From assembly GCA_947488295.1 (NCBI GenBank), contig CANKYU010000001.1, forward strand, positions 124,001 to 188,000: a stretch of 64,000 nucleotides of DNA. Direction: 5' to 3'. Below, piece by piece: positions 60,471 through 64,000 of this stretch. A program made the translations under genes and the position numbers. The DNA is from an uncultured Anderseniella sp. Its GTDB lineage: Bacteria; Pseudomonadota; Alphaproteobacteria; Rhizobiales; Aestuariivirgaceae. Within the stretch, counting starts at the first letter, position 1. Each line of letters opens with the position of its first letter. The notes beneath the pieces were generated by a model, which was given only the letters and a program-made list of their open reading frames with translations, was not told the origin of the DNA and did not search any database.

Positions 60471-63400
60471 TCAGACCAGCCCAACTCCTCCGTCGCCGTC
60501 AAGGTCTGCCTGGAAGAGGGTTTCGATGCTGGGCAACGCATTCTCCGCCACGCTGAATGAAGCTTCGTAGCTGCCTTGCGTGTCGGTTTCCCAGACGACA
60601 TACCTGCCATCATTGTGGTTCCACAGAACCGAGAAACCGCTAGCGGTGGCTTCCGCCTGCAGCGCAGACCAGCCTGCCATGGAAGATGGTCCGATATCGG
60701 AACCGCCGTTCGTCAGCACGATGGAGGCGCTGATGCCGTCGTTGAACTGATATGCACCATTTTCATCGATCGACAATTCGATGGCTCCATTGTCCTCGAC
60801 TATGGCAATGCCGCCATCGCCGTTCAGATCGGTCTCGAACAGCAGCTCGATTTCGTTCAATCCAGATTCCGACAGGCTCCTGGACGCCTGGAAATTGCCT
60901 GCAGCATCGGTGTCCCAGACGACGTGATTGCCATTGGCGTGCTGCCACAACACAGAGAAACCGGTGGCCGTGGCCTCTGCCTGCAGCGCAGTCCAGCCAG
61001 CGAGACTGTCAGGACCGATATCAGCGCCGGCGTTTTTAAGGCCAACAGGGGCACTCACGCCATCACTGAACTGATAGGCGCCAGTGTCACTGATTGACAA
61101 TTCGGTGTCGCCGTTGTTTTCGATAACGGCAATGCCGCCGTCACCATTCAAATCAACCCCGAATACGGCTTCGATCTCGTTCAGGGCGGCATCAGACGGG
61201 ACATTGGATGCCTGATAATTGCCCGATGCGTCGGTCTCCCAGACGATATTCCTGCCGTCGGTATGCTGCCACAGAACGGCAAAGCCGGTGTCGGTTGCAT
61301 CTGCCTGGACGGCTGACCAGCCCGCAAGGCTGTCAGGTCCGATATCGGTTCCGCCGTTCTTCAGGACAACGGGTGCACCATTGCCATCACTGAACTGATA
61401 GGCACCGGTGTTGCTGATCGACAGCTGGAATGCGCCATCATCCTCGATGACGGCAATGCCGCCGTCGCCGTTCAGGTCGGTGGAGAACACCGCTTCCATC
61501 TCGTTAAGTTCGGCATCCGACAGGAGCCTGGATTCCTGGTAGTCGCCGGCTGCATCAAGCTCCCAGACAATATACCTGCCGTCAGTGTGGTGCCACAATA
61601 CGGCAAATCCGGTGGCCGTGGCTTCTGCCTGAAGCGCAGACCAGCCGACAAGAGATGCCGGTCCGATATCGGCCTCGCCGTTCTTGATGACAACAGGTGC
61701 GCTGACGCCATCACCGATCTGGTAGGCACCGGATGCATTTACCGAGAGCATAAAGGCGCCGTTGTCTTCGACCACACCAAGGCCGCCATCGCCGTCCAGG
61801 TCTGCCCCGAACAAGGCCTCGATATTGGTCAGCGAGGCCTGCGATGGGCTTGTGGAACTCACATAGTTGCCGGCAGCATCGGTTTGCCACAGGGCATAGT
61901 TGCCGTTTTGGTGTTGCCACAGCACCGCGAAACCGGTGTCGGTGGCCTCAGCCTGGAGCACGGTCCAACCCGGGAACGTCTTGGGCTGCACATCGGAACC
62001 GCCATATTTGAGAACGTTTGGCGTATCAACGCCATTGCTGACCTGGAACGCGCCGGCTGCATCGACAGAAAGCTGGAAGGCTCCGTTGTCCTCGATCATG
62101 CCGATTGTGCCGTCATTGTTGAAGTCCATGTCGAACATGGCCTCAAGCCCGTACAGGGAGGTTTCCTGCAGATCATAGGAACTGACGTAATTGCCGTCGG
62201 CGTCGGTTTGCCAGAGCGCATAGGTGCCGTTGGTGTGTAGCCACAAAACGGCGAAGCCGGAAGCCGTGGCCTCTGCCTGAAGCGCCGACCAGCCGTCAAA
62301 ACTTCTGTACTCGGCTGCGGGCCCGCCATATTTGAGAACGGTTGGCGCGCCGACAGCATTGCTGACGTGAAATTCGCCGTTGGCGTTGAAGCCAAGCTCG
62401 TAGGCACCATTGTCTTCGATCACGCCAATCTTGCCGTCTCCGTCGAAGTCGACGACGAACATGGCCTCAAGCCCATACAGGGAGTCTTCCTGCAGATCGT
62501 ATGAACTGACGTAGTTGCCGTTCGCATCGGTTTGCCACAGTGCATAGCCGCCATTGGTGTGCTGCCACAACACAGTGTAACCGGTCGATGTGGCCTCCGC
62601 CTGAAGTGCCGACCAGCCCGCTAGGCTTGCGGGCCCCACATCGTCGGTCGCAAAGTACTGCAGGCCGACAGGGACGCCGACGCCGTTGGTAATCAGATAG
62701 GCACCGTCTGCGTCAACGGCCAGTTGATAAGAACCATTGTTTTCAATCGTGATGATGTTCTGATTGATGATCGAGTGGGCACGGCCGCCGTCGGTCACGA
62801 CAATGTCGCTGAACGACAGGGACGTTCCCGCGCCAAGGTTGGCGAACAACAAAGCCTCACCGACACCTGTACCATCCATGTCGATGCTCAGATTGCCGGT
62901 CGACTGATCATACAGGAACTGCGCCTGGTTTTGCGTGGCAGTTGTGCCGAACACAAGACTGTCTTCGCCGAGGCTGCCGATTTGCATTGTCGGCACAAAG
63001 CCCAGGCGCCCGACTTCGATGGTGTCGGTGCCGGATACGAAATCAGTGATCTGGTCGACGCCGTCATGGCAGTTGTCAAAGACAAATGAGTCGGCGCCGC
63101 CGTTACCGGTCAGAATGTCGGATTCTTCGCCGCCGGCAATGCGGTTATCACCCGAATTGCCGATGATGATGTTCTGGCCGTCATTGCCTGTGGCGTTGAT
63201 GTCGTTGATGCCGAGCAGTTCAAGGCCAACGGCACCGTCTCCAAGAAACGCGGATGCCGATGATGCGACGAAGTTGGTGTCACGCAGGTCAACCTTGACA
63301 TTGTCAACGCCCATTTCGATGGTCACGACAACCGTCGTGCCGCCCTGCGAAAACTCAACGTCAATCAGGCCGGAAGCCGTGGTTGAGGCGGTGTAACCAC

Positions 63401-64000
63401 CTGTTGCATAGTTTGTGAATTCTTCCTGCGACCCGCCCTGGGGCTGGATGCGGATTGTTGCGCCACCGACGCCTTCATTGTACGAGAACTGATCGTTGGC
63501 GTCATTGTCGGCGTACACAACGCCGGTGATGAATTTGTCATCGCCGGACACGGCAAAGTTTTCGTTGAGCAGCGTTGCGTTGTACTGCCTGTATCGGCCT
63601 TCTTCGTAGCCGAGGCCAACCTCGCGGAACTGAGGATCCAGCATTCTGGCCCGGGTCGTTGAGTTGAGGAACAGGGCCTCCAGCTGGTCTTCCAGCGCGG
63701 TCAATGGATTCAGGAAACCGGTCGAACGGCTCAGGGCGAGGTTTGCTTCTGATGCGGAATCGCCGGTGAACTGGTATCCTGCTGCTTCCATACGGTCTTG
63801 TGTTGTGCTGTTGCCCTGGCCGGTATGGGAGAACCGGTTGGTCTGCAGAAGCCACTGACTGTGACTTTCCGCAGCATCGTTGAGCAGCAGGTTGAACGCC
63901 AGTGGCTGCAACTGGGTGGCAGAAATCGTACCTGCGCCATAAGCGTCAGCGGCAGCTTGCGGGTCGAGCCGCTGCGCGTTGATGAGTTCCAGAGCATATT
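60471..64000 (-). CDS. Giant secreted CAP-domain protein with RTX repeats and seven W-containing repeats (5' partial)
   Basis: The frame is open to the window end, so the start is missing; the codons before the TTG at 63911 read LELINAQRLDPQAAADAYGA, the expected beginning of a CAP/SCP domain. This domain continues with AESHSQWLLQTNRFSHTGQG and DRMEAAGYQ. A SdrD_B-like beta segment (GVVYADNDANDQFSYNEGVG) follows, then RTX-type repeats (IIIGNSGDNRIAGGEESDIL, LTGNGGADSFVFDN) near 63070-63190, and seven 108-residue repeats to the C-terminus. The usual GEN motif of CAP proteins reads SEANLAL here. At least 1175 residues are visible. It precedes the protease gene on the same strand, 219 bases apart, and shares its tail module; type I secretion is inferred. 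Confidence 0.88.
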   Translation of the reverse strand, partial: YALELINAQRLDPQAAADAYGAGTISATQLQPLAFNLLLNDAAESHSQWLLQTNRFSHTGQGNSTTQDRMEAAGYQFTGDSASEANLALSRSTGFLNPLTALEDQLEALFLNSTTRARMLDPQFREVGLGYEEGRYRQYNATLLNENFAVSGDDKFITGVVYADNDANDQFSYNEGVGGATIRIQPQGGSQEEFTNYATGGYTASTTASGLIDVEFSQGGTTVVVTIEMGVDNVKVDLRDTNFVASSASAFLGDGAVGLELLGINDINATGNDGQNIIIGNSGDNRIAGGEESDILTGNGGADSFVFDNCHDGVDQITDFVSGTDTIEVGRLGFVPTMQIGSLGEDSLVFGTTATQNQAQFLYDQSTGNLSIDMDGTGVGEALLFANLGAGTSLSFSDIVVTDGGRAHSIINQNIITIENNGSYQLAVDADGAYLITNGVGVPVGLQYFATDDVGPASLAGWSALQAEATSTGYTVLWQHTNGGYALWQTDANGNYVSSYDLQEDSLYGLEAMFVVDFDGDGKIGVIEDNGAYELGFNANGEFHVSNAVGAPTVLKYGGPAAEYRSFDGWSALQAEATASGFAVLWLHTNGTYALWQTDADGNYVSSYDLQETSLYGLEAMFDMDFNNDGTIGMIEDNGAFQLSVDAAGAFQVSNGVDTPNVLKYGGSDVQPKTFPGWTVLQAEATDTGFAVLWQHQNGNYALWQTDAAGNYVSSTSPSQASLTNIEALFGADLDGDGGLGVVEDNGAFMLSVNASGAYQIGDGVSAPVVIKNGEADIGPASLVGWSALQAEATATGFAVLWHHTDGRYIVWELDAAGDYQESRLLSDAELNEMEAVFSTDLNGDGGIAVIEDDGAFQLSISNTGAYQFSDGNGAPVVLKNGGTDIGPDSLAGWSAVQADATDTGFAVLWQHTDGRNIVWETDASGNYQASNVPSDAALNEIEAVFGVDLNGDGGIAVIENNGDTELSISDTGAYQFSDGVSAPVGLKNAGADIGPDSLAGWTALQAEATATGFSVLWQHANGNHVVWDTDAAGNFQASRSLSESGLNEIELLFETDLNGDGGIAIVEDNGAIELSIDENGAYQFNDGISASIVLTNGGSDIGPSSMAGWSALQAEATASGFSVLWNHNDGRYVVWETDTQGSYEASFSVAENALPSIETLFQADLDGDGGVGLV
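60474..62747 (-). repeat. Seven coding tandem repeats of about 324 bp (same W-containing module)
   Basis: From IENNGSYQL at 62747 to the C-terminus, 2274 bases hold seven units, average 325 bases. Each has IEDNGxxxLSV, a GAYQxSDGxxAP segment, GWSALQAEAT, VLWxHTxGxYxxWxTDAxGNYxSS and MFxxDxDGDGGIGV. The first three units read NGxYALWQTDA, the last four DGR-x-IVW or similar, so two sub-types exist in one array. Acidic DxDGDG loops resemble EF-hand/dockerin calcium loops. The array is homologous to that at 56847-58472. Confidence 0.88.

Noticed and set aside
56847..62747. CRISPR-like or satellite tandem repeat
   Set aside because: The 324-base period is a multiple of three, the frame is open throughout both genes, and differences between copies preserve the protein pattern; these are protein repeats.
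1..64000. tRNA, rRNA, integrase, transposase or prophage genes
   Set aside because: Gaps between genes were read on both strands; no cloverleaf-like sequence, rRNA core or recombinase motif was recognised. The only mobile-type element is the non-coding one at 14978-15245.

Overview
The window reads as chromosomal DNA of a GC-rich alphaproteobacterium, probably a marine or aquatic member of Hyphomicrobiales or Rhodobacterales. The basis is codon and GC style, an HMGF-ordered branched-chain amino-acid transporter, a CoxLMS-type molybdenum hydroxylase, ThiBPQ under a TPP riboswitch, and an MCxxC-starting M10 protease with RTX repeats. The genus cannot be fixed from the sequence. No rRNA, tRNA, CRISPR array, prophage or transposase gene was seen.

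Region 1 (1-30.4 kb) is mostly catabolic and transport genes. A LivHMGF-type ABC transporter (livH cut by the window edge) is followed by a small secreted peptide gene. Next, on the minus strand, is a tight five-gene run: FAD, 2Fe-2S and molybdopterin subunits of a xanthine-dehydrogenase-family enzyme, a MoaD/ThiS-like sulfur carrier and isopentenyl-diphosphate isomerase. A beta-oxidation pair (fused hydratase/dehydrogenase plus thiolase), an outer-membrane protein and an acyl-CoA ligase follow. The ligase is separated from a HisC-like aminotransferase/EamA pair by a 268-bp element with perfect 32-bp terminal inverted repeats. Then come a crotonase, a glutathionyl-hydroquinone-reductase-type GST, and a minus-strand run thiB-thiP-thiQ-aminotransferase-amidohydrolase led by a TPP riboswitch, with thiamine pyrophosphokinase divergent. 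An aldo/keto reductase precedes a plus-strand cluster: a two-subunit TPP-dependent decarboxylase, RidA and a DadA-like FAD dehydrogenase.

Region 2 (30-56.8 kb) starts with two paralogous small membrane proteins and a PPP-type phosphatase, then a long plus-strand exopolysaccharide locus. It encodes export and assembly (Wza-like lipoprotein, outer-membrane barrel, Wzc-like BY-kinase, Wzx flippase, two Wzy/WaaL-type membrane proteins), a NusG/RfaH-like antiterminator paralogue, and nucleotide-sugar supply (ManC, Ugd, Gmd, Fcl: GDP-mannose, UDP-glucuronate, GDP-fucose). It also encodes an initiating phosphoglycosyltransferase, four further glycosyltransferases, a hexapeptide acyltransferase, an FkbM methyltransferase, a VanZ-like protein and a beta-propeller-like protein of unknown role. 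Most genes overlap or are closely spaced.

Region 3 (56.8-64 kb) holds two tandem minus-strand genes for very large, leaderless, RTX-containing proteins, probably exported by a type I system not seen here. One has a serralysin-type M10 protease head; the other, cut by the window end, has a CAP/SCP head. Both end in arrays of the same 108-residue tryptophan-containing repeat closing on a calcium-loop-like DxDGDGG motif (five and seven copies). This shared tail is the most striking protein-level feature of the window.
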